NCBI GenBank assembly: GCA_002773795.1
Contig: PFAD01000006.1
Span: 1 to 64,000, forward strand
DNA from: Chlamydiae bacterium CG10_big_fil_rev_8_21_14_0_10_42_34
GTDB taxonomy: Bacteria > Chlamydiota > Chlamydiia > Chlamydiales > SM23-39
Direction: 5' to 3'
Length of the DNA: 64,000 nt
Shown piece by piece: positions 44,494 to 53,722 of this stretch; position 1 is the first letter of the stretch, and each line of letters opens with the position of its first letter. The notes under the pieces were generated by a model that saw nothing but the letters and a program-made list of their open reading frames with translations, ran no database searches and was not told the DNA's origin. Both the position numbers and the translations under genes were made by a program.

Positions 44494-46106
44494 CAATAGC
44501 CAAATAGTGCAGTTAGATAAAATCTCCCCATTGAGGAGTACCCCGGTATCTGATGGAGCATAAAACCATAATCGGCAGTGAGAGAAAAGTTATCTTCCAC
44601 CTCAAAGCGAAGAGCAGGTCCAGCGCCCGACAGAAACTGATCTGAAAACTCAGGGGAAGCTGGTTGATAGTTTTTCCCATAGCCAACATCGTAAAATACG
44701 AGGAATGTGGTTCTACTCTTAATTTTTCCTTTTGTCTCAATGGTCGGGAAATAGAACTCAAAGTTCATACTAACCGCATTATCAGCGAGAAATTGAGACT
44801 GCTCATATCCTCGGATCGAGTCAAATCCTCCAAGACTATACTGCTCACTCGACGGTAATGGCCCAGTAGCTGCCTGTCCACCTAAATATAAGAAAAGACT
44901 CCAATCATCCCAAAACATATAGCGATAACCGAGAGATTGCCTCAAATACGCGTAGCGGACAGAACTATTTGGCCTTAATGCTTGATATGCCGAATCGGTC
45001 TGATCGGGAAAGAGATCTTTCCAAAGAGATGCATATGCTTCTATTCGATAGGTAATTTGGTGAGGCCCCCAAAAGTCGGTCAAAGTGTAAGCCCCTTCCC
45101 ATTGCGTAATATTGATACTTTGAATGGTGATGGGAACTTCAGTTGTCGTACTTGTGAAAAAAAGGTTCGAATTCAAGTATTTATAGTCGAAGCCAAACTC
45201 AACTTGGGACTTAAACGGGCGATATAAAGGTTGTAAAAGCCATTTATACCTCCCTGATGCTTGCGCTGTTTTCCCCTCGCTTCGAAAGTCGGCAATATCT
45301 GGATAAATCTGCCCGTAACTTGCATACAGTGTTAAGATATCTTTCCAAGGGAGATTAGAAGTATAAACAAATACATGGGTTTGCAAGTTGTGAAAATCGG
45401 GAGATGCGGTATATTGATAACTCATCACATCCCCAATACCAAACGCATTGCCCCAGTTAAAGCCTGCAAATACATTTGCAGCAGAAGTTGAAACAATCCC
45501 ATTGTTATCTGCACCTGCAAAAAAGTAAAAAGGGAACCGATCTTGGGTTAAAAACTCAACATCGGTAGATCCAGGCTCATCTCCTGGAAGTAAGATCACT
45601 TTGGTCTTTAAAAATGGATTTAAGTTGATAAATGCCAAATCATTAAGAAGCGCATTTTGATCAAGTAACTGCCCCTCTTTCATTGTGATTTGATTTTGGA
45701 TTACATCTTTTGAAAACCAGTGCTGCCCTTCATAATGGATATCTTCAACAGTAGCAGTTAGAATCTCAATTGCAATGATCCCATCGCTCACCTCTTGCTC
45801 TGGGATAATAACCATTGCTAAAAGAGCTCTTTGTGTGAGGAAGTCGAGGATCGCATTTTTAATATTTTGAACTCTTTCTTGATCTAATTTGCTACAAAGA
45901 TAAGGGGTAAGTACCTCTTGGATACCTTCGAGATCAATTTTTTTTACCTCGATATGGATCCCTTCAACTCTTGGAACATCATCAATACTTTCTTTGGCAT
46001 CAATTAAAATGATCCCCTTAAGACACCCTTCGCCATCGACACATTGACATTTGGCATCGACAAAAAGAGGGCAAAAGAAAAGAAAAAAGCAGATCCATAC
46101 CTTCAT
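44493..46106 (-). CDS. Two-partner secretion outer-membrane transporter (TpsB, FhaC/ShlB family)
   Basis: The 537-residue protein has a signal peptide (MKVWICFFLFFCPLFVDA), two POTRA domains (about 30-105 with LDFLTQRALLAMVIIPEQEV, and 110-185 with DLAFINLNPFLKTKVILLPG) and a 16-strand beta barrel. The family motif is LGGFDSIRGYEQ. It should export the TpsA protein encoded just upstream through the outer membrane. I chose ATG 46106, with AAGGA eight bases upstream; starts at 46115 and 46124 are in frame and would overlap tpsA. The final residues YLTALFGY end in an aromatic residue, as in outer-membrane barrels. Confidence 0.88.
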   Translation of the reverse strand: MKVWICFFLFFCPLFVDAKCQCVDGEGCLKGIILIDAKESIDDVPRVEGIHIEVKKIDLEGIQEVLTPYLCSKLDQERVQNIKNAILDFLTQRALLAMVIIPEQEVSDGIIAIEILTATVEDIHYEGQHWFSKDVIQNQITMKEGQLLDQNALLNDLAFINLNPFLKTKVILLPGDEPGSTDVEFLTQDRFPFYFFAGADNNGIVSTSAANVFAGFNWGNAFGIGDVMSYQYTASPDFHNLQTHVFVYTSNLPWKDILTLYASYGQIYPDIADFRSEGKTAQASGRYKWLLQPLYRPFKSQVEFGFDYKYLNSNLFFTSTTTEVPITIQSINITQWEGAYTLTDFWGPHQITYRIEAYASLWKDLFPDQTDSAYQALRPNSSVRYAYLRQSLGYRYMFWDDWSLFLYLGGQAATGPLPSSEQYSLGGFDSIRGYEQSQFLADNAVSMNFEFYFPTIETKGKIKSRTTFLVFYDVGYGKNYQPASPEFSDQFLSGAGPALRFEVEDNFSLTADYGFMLHQIPGYSSMGRFYLTALFGY

Positions 46107-46111
46107 TATTT

Positions 46112-47773
46112 TCATCCTTGACATGGTGCCGCATTTTTTGTAGAAAGACCGCTAGGTGTTTCGATGTCAGATGGGTTATCTTCTTGGGTCGCTTCTTCAG
46201 CTGTTTGTTGATTGGTAAGCGATCCTGTATTTGAAGTTGCAGTAGCTTGTTCTGCCGCAAGCGTTGAGGGGACAAAAACCCCTTTTGTGAAAATTTGAAA
46301 GGGAACGCCGCCTGTACCATTTGGATAGTAGGTATATTGCGTTGGAGTCCCTGGTGGAACAGAACCATTTATCGATGCAGGATATGTATCTAAGTTAGGA
46401 TTGATCGTATAAATTCTAAGATTACCACCCGATGTCGTAAGGGTCGATCCCGTTGCAATATTAATCACCCCGATCCCAATAAGAGGGCTTGGGAAATTAT
46501 TACTTGCAACCAAGTTGATATCACCTGTCCCCGTTGTGGTGATAGACACGGCTGTCTCTGCATTCACATCAAATCCGCCTAAAAGAGAAAGTGTCCCATT
46601 TGCACTTGTGATATCATTTGCAATTTCAAGATTTTGTCCAGCATTCAGAGATAAATTAACATTATTTGCAGTCACAGTCGCGTTCACTAACAAATCACTT
46701 CCAGAAGCTAAATTTACATTTCCAGTTCCCGTTAAGACAAGCGCGTCTTGGACTGTACAACTCGTTCCAGAAGTAACAACTACATCGCCGCCGCCAACCG
46801 CAAAGGTAACGGCAGCAATTAAAGGAGCGTTTAAATCAAAAAGCGAAAATCCAAATGCACTGAAGCCATCTATTTTTTTCTCAGGCTCTTGTAACCATTG
46901 CCCTTTGACAAAAATTTGATCTTCCGGCGCATTGATTTTCCCACAAATATTGACGCTTGGCGCGTCTATGTGCACCTGTCCATCTTTGACGTCGATGAGC
47001 CCATCAGATCCAACAAACACAGACCCCTCAGATGCGCGCAAGAAAACTTTCCCCCCTTCATTCACAACCCGATTTGCCTGGATGACCCCGTCGTGATTAA
47101 TCGCAAGCGCTTGCGCTCCATCTGTTTGAAGTTCAACAACAAGCCCTTTAATCGCCCCTTCATTGTCGATATAGCTTTTCGAATCAGGGCGAATATAAAC
47201 TTCCGTTTCACCTGTTGGTTTCACCAAAAATTGAGAGCCTGCTCCTATTGAGACATGAGGAGCTTCAATGGTCCCTTGATTTTTCACTTCGTGAGCAAGC
47301 AAGACAACAGGGCCTGATGCGGAGATGATGGTTCCTAAATTCTCAATTTTCCCAAAGGTTTTCCCTAAAAAATCTAAATTTCCCCCTTCTAAAAAGCCCT
47401 TTATCTGCACATCGAGAGTTGATGCTAAAAAGCCTGCGGTATTAATCATTGCATCTTTGCCGATGATCACCCCATTTGGATTGATCAAATAGACTTTTCC
47501 ATCAGCTTGGAGTTTACCCATCAATTTGCTGATTTCAGCACCTGTTACTCGGTTTAAAACAGCTGCATCTTTTGAAGGTTGATGAAAGCGGGTTGTTTCG
47601 TGAGGTTGAATAGAAAATGATTCCCAATTTAATACAGCTCGATCAGGAACACGAATTTCAAGCGTCGAGCCTCTCTCAATAATGGAGGCTTTTCCAGCTT
47701 TTACAGAAGCCTTTTTGGGATTCGCAAAGGCTGACAAAGCCACTAAACAACAAATAGCAAAAGACAGACGCAT
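46112..47773 (-). CDS. Two-partner secretion exoprotein (TpsA) with filamentous-haemagglutinin TPS domain
   Basis: The 553-residue protein has a signal peptide (MRLSFAICCLVALSAFA) and the TPS domain recognised by TpsB: VPDRAVLNWESFSIQPHETTRFHQP-type strands, VLNRVTGAEIS, and YLINPNGVIIG with the NPNG motif. A beta-helix with repeated strands follows (GKIENLGTIIS, VKNQGTIEAP, NEGAIKG). It lacks the long adhesin repeats of FhaB, so the mature protein is short. The C-terminus is rich in Thr, Ser and Glu and ends in KNAAPCQG. A promoter lies at 47795-47823. It is the first gene of a four-gene operon. Confidence 0.88.
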   Translation of the reverse strand: MRLSFAICCLVALSAFANPKKASVKAGKASIIERGSTLEIRVPDRAVLNWESFSIQPHETTRFHQPSKDAAVLNRVTGAEISKLMGKLQADGKVYLINPNGVIIGKDAMINTAGFLASTLDVQIKGFLEGGNLDFLGKTFGKIENLGTIISASGPVVLLAHEVKNQGTIEAPHVSIGAGSQFLVKPTGETEVYIRPDSKSYIDNEGAIKGLVVELQTDGAQALAINHDGVIQANRVVNEGGKVFLRASEGSVFVGSDGLIDVKDGQVHIDAPSVNICGKINAPEDQIFVKGQWLQEPEKKIDGFSAFGFSLFDLNAPLIAAVTFAVGGGDVVVTSGTSCTVQDALVLTGTGNVNLASGSDLLVNATVTANNVNLSLNAGQNLEIANDITSANGTLSLLGGFDVNAETAVSITTTGTGDINLVASNNFPSPLIGIGVINIATGSTLTTSGGNLRIYTINPNLDTYPASINGSVPPGTPTQYTYYPNGTGGVPFQIFTKGVFVPSTLAAEQATATSNTGSLTNQQTAEEATQEDNPSDIETPSGLSTKNAAPCQG

Positions 47774-47794
47774 AAGGACCACACCTTTAACAGA

Positions 47795-47823
47795 TGTATA
47801 TCACTTATAAAAAATATATACAA
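47795..47823 (-). promoter_or_regulatory. Promoter of the tpsA-tpsB-fecR-cyclase operon
   Basis: On the minus strand TTGTAT and TATACA are separated by 17 bases. The -10 is 21 bases before the tpsA ATG. Confidence 0.6.
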
Positions 47824-47835
47824 AGCACAGATCGA

Positions 47836-48918
47836 TTAAGATGACTTTACATAGCGTAAAAAATAGGCGCTTTGTGCATTAAAATTAAATTCCTCTTCTG
47901 TAGCTTCCTCAACACAGGTATCATTACAAAACCAAAACTTATTAACGCCATCTTCAACCGTTTTTACGTAAGCTACATAGTGGCCACATTGGGTTTGCTC
48001 ACTATCTTCTGTGTTCCCACCAATGTGCAAACTAAAACTTTGAAGCTCGTAAGTCGCCTTGAGCTGATCCTGTTGTTGGTAGTTTTTCCCCTTAAGAAGC
48101 TCAATTTTTTGAGCTGAGAGAACTGGCGTAGAATTTTTGACTGTTTCACCCGTGTCTAAAAATGAAAATCGATTCAGCTGCACAAAAAGATTTGACGGGG
48201 CGTATTCAAACATTTTTGTTTTTTTCTTGATGCTACACCGTTCGTCACCTCGCACTACTTGGCAATCTCCCTCGCTAAACTCTTCAATCAAAAAGCGATC
48301 AACAAGGGCTTGAATAGGAAGCTCCTCATCAACAGGTAGAGCTACTGAAATTTGGGTAAGCTCAGGTTTACTTGCTCCACATTCTGTTTCTTGCGCCCCA
48401 TAAAATGAGGTTTTTTCAAAAGTGGGATCTTTGAACACGTTTAGATCTGAGAATAGAGCTAAAAAAGCCTCATGTACATCGTGCTGATTTCCATCTTGAA
48501 GTTCATCGGGCAATAGTTGATAAAGACTTTGTAAGCTGATGGGCTTTGAGCTTTTCTGCTCTTTTTTTTCAACATACTCATTTAAAACAACTTTAAGAGG
48601 GTGAATATTACCTAAAAGTTCCTGGCAGCTCGATCTTGAAAGGGGCTCAGATGCAATCATCTGCACTAAAGAAATTAAAAAGCATTGATTTCCCCCGTTA
48701 ACAAATCCGGGAAGCGTTGGTTCAGAAGAAATCTTAGCACGTTTTTGTTGGGGGGCGAGCTCAGCATATATCTCATCAAAGTGCTCTAAATCTTCAGAAT
48801 CCCTGAAATGGACACCAGGCAAAAGATCATCAAGACCTCTACCTGAACTCTCATGATGTTCGATAGGGTCTGTTGGAATCGGAGCAAAAAAGTAGCAAGT
48901 TGGAATACTAGAAGACAT
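47836..48918 (-). CDS. USP-type (peptidase C19) deubiquitinase-like protein
   Basis: The 360-residue protein shows the two boxes of ubiquitin-specific proteases. The Cys box is FVNGGNQCFLISLVQMI with nucleophile Cys79 (consensus GLxNxGNTCYxNSxLQ). The His box is CGHYVAYVK with His313, followed by FWFCNDTCVEEATEEEF and AYFLRYV. In between, HDVHEAFLALF corresponds to the QDAxEFL segment. Bacteria have no ubiquitin system of this kind, so the target is probably host ubiquitin, and the protein a secreted effector. No signal peptide is seen, as expected for type III secretion. ATG 48918 has AAGGGG upstream. It follows the winged-helix gene by two bases, which is a housekeeping operon. Confidence 0.85.
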   Translation of the reverse strand: MSSSIPTCYFFAPIPTDPIEHHESSGRGLDDLLPGVHFRDSEDLEHFDEIYAELAPQQKRAKISSEPTLPGFVNGGNQCFLISLVQMIASEPLSRSSCQELLGNIHPLKVVLNEYVEKKEQKSSKPISLQSLYQLLPDELQDGNQHDVHEAFLALFSDLNVFKDPTFEKTSFYGAQETECGASKPELTQISVALPVDEELPIQALVDRFLIEEFSEGDCQVVRGDERCSIKKKTKMFEYAPSNLFVQLNRFSFLDTGETVKNSTPVLSAQKIELLKGKNYQQQDQLKATYELQSFSLHIGGNTEDSEQTQCGHYVAYVKTVEDGVNKFWFCNDTCVEEATEEEFNFNAQSAYFLRYVKSS

Positions 48919-48920
48919 GA

Positions 48921-49175
48921 TCAAATACCCCTTTCAATTGCATCGAGGACAAAATTGCATCCATGTTCAGTAAGGTATAGACATGTATCGCCAACTTTTT
49001 TCACAAAATTTGCCTGCGCTAAGTGCTTTATGATATTTTTCATCGCAGTTTCTTTTTGCCCAATCATTTTTGCAATCGGGCGAAAATCAAAGGTGGCATG
49101 GGGATCTCCCCCTTCCATCGCAGTTTGATAAAGTTTAATTAAAAACCGCTCATCCGGTGTACTTTTTGATTTCAT
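48921..49175 (-). CDS. Small winged-helix-like protein downstream of cysS
   Basis: The 84-residue protein has a helical N-terminus, then FRPIAKMIGQKETAMKNIIKHLAQANFVKKVGDTCLYLTEHG, which has the pattern of a winged helix (helix-turn-helix then a two-strand wing). It could bind DNA or RNA. It overlaps the cysS stop by four bases and is followed two bases later by the USP gene, so it sits in the middle of an operon. I do not recognise a named family. Confidence 0.65.
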   Translation of the reverse strand: MKSKSTPDERFLIKLYQTAMEGGDPHATFDFRPIAKMIGQKETAMKNIIKHLAQANFVKKVGDTCLYLTEHGCNFVLDAIERGI

Positions 49176-50569
49176 AATTTTTTTAACCTCGCGCCTTTGG
49201 GGGTATCTTCAATCACATAACCTTGAGAAAGGATCGCATCGCGCATCGCATCGCTTTGCTTGAAATTTTTTTCTTTCCGCGCCTTTTCCCGTTCTTCTAA
49301 CAAACGGGTCAATTCGACGGGAATCTCGTCTTCTTTTTTCTTTAAAGGGAGAACTCCTAATATCTTGTCCCACTCTTCAAAGAGCTTTAAAGCTTCTCTC
49401 GCCTCTTCTACTCCCAGTTTGTCCTGATCTGCTAAGACATTGAGCTCACGAAGGAAATCAAAAAGAGCGGCAAGTGCCGATGAGATATTTAAATCATCTG
49501 CTAGCGCCGCATCAAATCGGGTTTTTGCCCTCTCGCTTGAAGCTGTGCTCGATTTGCTTTCTTTAACAGAGCGAAGCCTTTCTATAAGATCTTCGATCCT
49601 CTGCAGGCTTGATCGAGCCGCATCTAGCCCCGCAAAAGTAAAGTTCAGCTGTGTCCTATAGTGTGTAGACAAAAGTAGGTAACGAACTTCAGACCCGCTA
49701 TATCCTTTTTGCAAAAGATCGCGCAGCGTATAAAAATTCCCTAAACTCTTAGACATCTTTTTATGATCGACGAGAAGATGCTCTACATGAACCCATTGAT
49801 AGACAAAGCGCTGCCCAGAGCAACACTCCGATTGGGCAATTTCATTTTCGTGATGGGGGAACATATTATCCACTCCACCGCAGTGGATATCAATCGTTTC
49901 ACCCAAAATCTTATTCGCCATCGCGGAGCACTCGATATGCCAACCTGGCCGCCCCTTCCCAAAAGGACTTTCCCAAAAGATTTTACCGTCTCTTTCGGGA
50001 TCAAATGCCTTCCAAAGGACAAAGTCAGAAATGTTATCTTTATCGTACTCATCCGCCTGATTATCGCCAGATGCATTAACTTTGAGATCTGCCAATTTAA
50101 GACGAGATAATCGTCCATAGGTCGAAAATTGTCTTATAGAAAAGTAGATGCTCCCATTCGGGCTTTTATAGGCATACCCTTTTTCTAAAAGCTGCTCGAT
50201 CATTTGGATCATTTCAGGGATATAATCGGTTGCTGCTGGGTAATGTTCGGCTCTTTGAATATTGAGCGCATCGAGATCTTCAAAAAAAGCAGTTTTAAAA
50301 GGCTCAGTATACTCTTTTAAGGGTATGTTTCTCGCAAGCGCGCCACGAATTGTTTTGTCATCGATATCGGTGATATTCATCGCTTGTTCAATTTTAAAGC
50401 CAAAATGTTGAATCGCGCGTCTAAGGAGATCTTCAAAAACATAGGTTCTAAAGTTCCCAATGTGAGCAAAATCATAGATTGTAGGGCCACACGTGTACAT
50501 TTTTATGTGGCTATTGTGCGAGTGAACTAGCTCTTTTTCGCGCGATTGTGTGTTAAAAAGTTTTAGCAT
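49172..50569 (-). CDS. cysS: Cysteinyl-tRNA synthetase
   Basis: CysS charges tRNA-Cys. The 465-residue class I enzyme has the zinc ligand in MYTCGPTIYDFAHIGNFRTYV (Cys and HIGN variant of HIGH), HIECSAMA, CGGVDNMFPHHENEIAQSE and KMSKSLGNF. The start at 50569 has AGGGG upstream and overlaps the aas-2 stop by seven bases. From memory it corresponds to CT782. Together with the downstream small gene and the USP gene it forms an operon. Confidence 0.97.
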   Translation of the reverse strand: MLKLFNTQSREKELVHSHNSHIKMYTCGPTIYDFAHIGNFRTYVFEDLLRRAIQHFGFKIEQAMNITDIDDKTIRGALARNIPLKEYTEPFKTAFFEDLDALNIQRAEHYPAATDYIPEMIQMIEQLLEKGYAYKSPNGSIYFSIRQFSTYGRLSRLKLADLKVNASGDNQADEYDKDNISDFVLWKAFDPERDGKIFWESPFGKGRPGWHIECSAMANKILGETIDIHCGGVDNMFPHHENEIAQSECCSGQRFVYQWVHVEHLLVDHKKMSKSLGNFYTLRDLLQKGYSGSEVRYLLLSTHYRTQLNFTFAGLDAARSSLQRIEDLIERLRSVKESKSSTASSERAKTRFDAALADDLNISSALAALFDFLRELNVLADQDKLGVEEAREALKLFEEWDKILGVLPLKKKEDEIPVELTRLLEEREKARKEKNFKQSDAMRDAILSQGYVIEDTPKGARLKKL

Positions 50570-53253
50570 AGCCCCTGTAGAGTACGATAGTCTGTTTTCC
50601 CTGCTCCCAAAATAGGGATTTCTTCGATTTGTTTTACACTTGAGATTTTAACAAGATTACTAAAACCCGCCTGCTGCAAAATCCGGTTCACCTCTTCAAC
50701 TTGAATTGAAATTGTGGCAAACAAGATAAGAGAAGCTTTGCCCACCTCTTTTTCATCTGCGCAGATAGCAATTGACGGCTCATCTGCAGATATACGTCCA
50801 TCTTGGATGAGCTGCTTAGCTAGAGTCTCTTCAATCGCCCCTAAACTAATCATTTCACCACCGAGTTTCGTGAAGCGCTTGAGCCTTCCTGAAATAATTA
50901 AATTGCCGTCAGAATCTAAGTAACCCAAATCACCTGTCCGATACCACTTTTTCCCCTCAATTTCGATAAATGGGGATCTCGGATTGTCGAGATAGCCGTT
51001 AAATACATTTGGCCCTCTAAAGCAAAGTTCCCCATCCGATCCTGAAGGTAAAAGCTCAAGGGTCTCTGGATGGATTGTGATCATCTCAATATCTGGCAAG
51101 AGGCGGCCCACACCAACTGGGGGCAAATTAAGCCGCGTTAAGCTGATCATCGGCGCGCACTCAGTAATTCCATACCCTTCGATGAGTTTTGCGCCCGTAT
51201 TTAAACTACGAACCCGTTCAAAAAGCTCTTCAGGGGCTTTTTCCGCGCCCGACACAAAATAGCGAACAGATTGCAGTTGTTCAATCTTTGCAGCTTGAAA
51301 AAGCCGCTTTAAAAAACTTGGAGGGCTGATAAAGAGGGTAATTTTCCAACGATTGATCCCTTCAGCGAGAGCAAAACTATCTGTCGGATCTGGGTAAAAT
51401 GCGATTTTAAGCCCCGCAAAAAATGGGAGCAACCCAGCTACAGAAAATCCAAATGAGTGAAACGGTGGCAAAACACCATAGCATGCATCGGTCTCATTAA
51501 ACACCATGCATTGCAATGCATCTCGATGATTAGAGATGATGTTTTTGTGAGATAGAGGAACTCCTTTGGGTACAGACTCTGTTCCGCTAGTGAACAAAAT
51601 GACGCATGGGTCGTTCTCATCCACCCGATTAAGTCCCATCGAACGGATAACTTGTTTAACAGAACACATGCAAAGAAATACTCCGCGCAACTTCATGGAC
51701 AATGTAAGTTGCTTACGGATATCTTCTAAAAGGACAAATTGATCAACGCACTTCCCAAACTGGACAAAAGCAAGACGGTCTAAAAACTTCCATGAGCTCA
51801 CAATCCTTGTTGCCTTACTGATCTTCATCATCTCTTCGAGATACCGAGGACCTAAAGTCCAGTTAAGCATTACTGGGGTTTTTCCCGCCATTTGTAGAGC
51901 AAGGATCACTATGTAGGCACCAGCAGACGAGGGGAGCATTACTGCAACGCGATCTTCTTTCCACCCTTTAAAATATTGAGCTAAAACAAGGATCGCTTTT
52001 TTAACTTTTCGATAACTTAAAACACCTAAAAGATCATCGCCACAGGCAGAAAAGCCATTCAAACGTTGACATGAGTTAAGGAAAGCTTCCGGCAAAATTC
52101 TCCCAATTGGAGGGGCGGGAGCAGGTCGATTTTTCTCCTCAGGGAAAGTGAATGTAACAGGTTCGCGAATAGGCGCTCTCCCCTCTTTTCCCTGTTCAAT
52201 AATTTGAAAAACATCACCCACAGTCTCAATTTCTTCAGGGTGGAGCTGGCCAATATCAAAATTCTTCGTCAAAAACGCGATAAACTCAGCAATATTTAAC
52301 GAATCCATCCCCAGATCAAAAGCCAGATTTGTATCTAGCTGGATCTCCAGCTCAGGTCTTTCTAAAATACGTCTTATTTCACGATAGACTTTCGTCTTAA
52401 CTTCCTCTGGAACCTTTATCTCGCCATTATTGCGCTTATCGGGGGCCTTAAATGCAACAGGTAGATCTTTTTTCCAAAAGCTATAAGAGACAAGTGTTAC
52501 AGGTTCTTTTTCGGAGATATTTCCCTGTTCATCTGGATAGCGATCATACCAATTTTCCAGGTATCTGTTTAATTCAATACGAGTTGCTCCACCTCGAGGC
52601 AGATCCTGTGGATTCGGCTCTATTTCAATCAAAACACGTCTTCGTGGTGCAAAAAAGATCAAATTTTTTAAAAGGGTCTTTGCCCCTTCAATGAGAGTTT
52701 TAGATAAACTTGGAGACCGTCCCAAAAGGGCTCGTGAAAAACTACTTCCCCAAAGTCCAGTCGTCCTTATGAGGACAACGTTGGCATCTTTACACTCTTC
52801 TAAAAGCTCGTGAGTTGCCGAAGAGCCTCCAATTAGTTCTTTGCCTGAAGCTTTTAACTGTCCTGATGGGTAAAGGAGAAAGTTGTCTCCCTTTTTCAAG
52901 CCATCGGCAATCGTTAAAATCCCCTCTTGCCCCCTCTTAAGCTTCCACTCATTTACACCCGACTCAAAGTTTGGGATGGGGATCCCTCGGATAATTCCAT
53001 TAAAAAATTGAAGAATTTTTTGATTGAACATGTACTCGATGATCATAGGGCGCATCCGATACTTCGGCCAAAGCCAAGCAGAGACGATCAAAGGATCCAT
53101 TAGCGCAGGATGATTCGGCAAGAAAAGGACCCCTCCCTTGCGATTTAAGCGCTCGGGGGTCAGGGTATCTAATCCCTTTACCTCAATGCGGTAACGAAGG
53201 GACAATACACCTCTAACAAGATATGTAATAATAAGCCAAAAAAAATACGACAT
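50563..53253 (-). CDS. aas: Aas-type acyltransferase-ACP-acyl-AMP ligase, copy 2
   Basis: This second 896-residue Aas has the same three-part layout as the protein at 37693-40383: acyltransferase with NHPALMD near residue 51, ACP-like domain with DLGMDSLNIAE (Ser about 316), and acyl-AMP ligase with ILFTSGTESVPKGVPLSHKN, EGYGITECAP and WYRTGDLGYLD. The two copies share long identical stretches, such as GTRR-free ligase core GNPVMLNWTLGP-like NWTLGP and TKLGGEMISLGAIEE, so they arose by duplication but have since diverged. It re-acylates lysolipids with free fatty acids. The cysS start codon lies inside its last codons. Confidence 0.88.
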   Translation of the reverse strand: MSYFFWLIITYLVRGVLSLRYRIEVKGLDTLTPERLNRKGGVLFLPNHPALMDPLIVSAWLWPKYRMRPMIIEYMFNQKILQFFNGIIRGIPIPNFESGVNEWKLKRGQEGILTIADGLKKGDNFLLYPSGQLKASGKELIGGSSATHELLEECKDANVVLIRTTGLWGSSFSRALLGRSPSLSKTLIEGAKTLLKNLIFFAPRRRVLIEIEPNPQDLPRGGATRIELNRYLENWYDRYPDEQGNISEKEPVTLVSYSFWKKDLPVAFKAPDKRNNGEIKVPEEVKTKVYREIRRILERPELEIQLDTNLAFDLGMDSLNIAEFIAFLTKNFDIGQLHPEEIETVGDVFQIIEQGKEGRAPIREPVTFTFPEEKNRPAPAPPIGRILPEAFLNSCQRLNGFSACGDDLLGVLSYRKVKKAILVLAQYFKGWKEDRVAVMLPSSAGAYIVILALQMAGKTPVMLNWTLGPRYLEEMMKISKATRIVSSWKFLDRLAFVQFGKCVDQFVLLEDIRKQLTLSMKLRGVFLCMCSVKQVIRSMGLNRVDENDPCVILFTSGTESVPKGVPLSHKNIISNHRDALQCMVFNETDACYGVLPPFHSFGFSVAGLLPFFAGLKIAFYPDPTDSFALAEGINRWKITLFISPPSFLKRLFQAAKIEQLQSVRYFVSGAEKAPEELFERVRSLNTGAKLIEGYGITECAPMISLTRLNLPPVGVGRLLPDIEMITIHPETLELLPSGSDGELCFRGPNVFNGYLDNPRSPFIEIEGKKWYRTGDLGYLDSDGNLIISGRLKRFTKLGGEMISLGAIEETLAKQLIQDGRISADEPSIAICADEKEVGKASLILFATISIQVEEVNRILQQAGFSNLVKISSVKQIEEIPILGAGKTDYRTLQGLC

Positions 53254-53443
53254 CCCCTCTATTTAACCTCTTCTGACCCCTTTTCTTCCACACTTTTCTT
53301 GCTTAACATAAAACATTCATTATCAAAATGATAGAATCAAAATAAGGAGATTATCTTTATCAACCGGAGCGGTTCAATCAACAACTAGACAAATTAACTT
53401 CCTTTGTATATACGTAAATATTTACTTAACGCAGGAGTCTTTT

Positions 53444-53722
53444 ATGCTTACACCAGTAAATCCAGGCGGACATCAACGCTCGGAGGGGCCTAAAGAGGTG
53501 AAGTGCTCTCGTCAATTACTCTCTACATCTGATGCTGTAAATAGTGTAGCTAAGGAAGTGGTCAACGGCCCAAACTCTCGAGCTGCTAAGAAAATGCTTA
53601 AGTTTGCACACAAGGCAACCCAAAAGCCCACAGAAAAAAGTGCCGGTAAAACTGTAATGTTAGCTGTCGTGAAATTTCACGAAATTGCCCGACACACTTC
53701 ACCACCCAAAAAACACAACTAG
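53444..53722 (+). CDS. Small basic hypothetical protein
   Basis: The 92-residue protein is basic and polar, with Lys/Ala-rich stretches (AAKKMLKFAHKATQKPTEKSAGK) and one hydrophobic strand (TVMLAVVKFHEI). It has a strong ribosome-binding site (AGGAG, eight bases before ATG), so it is probably expressed. I recognise no family. It overlaps the convergent glycosyltransferase stop codon by four bases. The 190 bases upstream are A/T-rich and contain an inverted repeat (ATTcATTATC / GATAgAAT type near 53310-53335), possibly an operator. Confidence 0.5.
   Translation: MLTPVNPGGHQRSEGPKEVKCSRQLLSTSDAVNSVAKEVVNGPNSRAAKKMLKFAHKATQKPTEKSAGKTVMLAVVKFHEIARHTSPPKKHN

Noticed and set aside
46515-47251. Plus-strand ORFs opposite tpsA
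   Set aside because: They mirror the beta-helix strands of TpsA and have no start signals.
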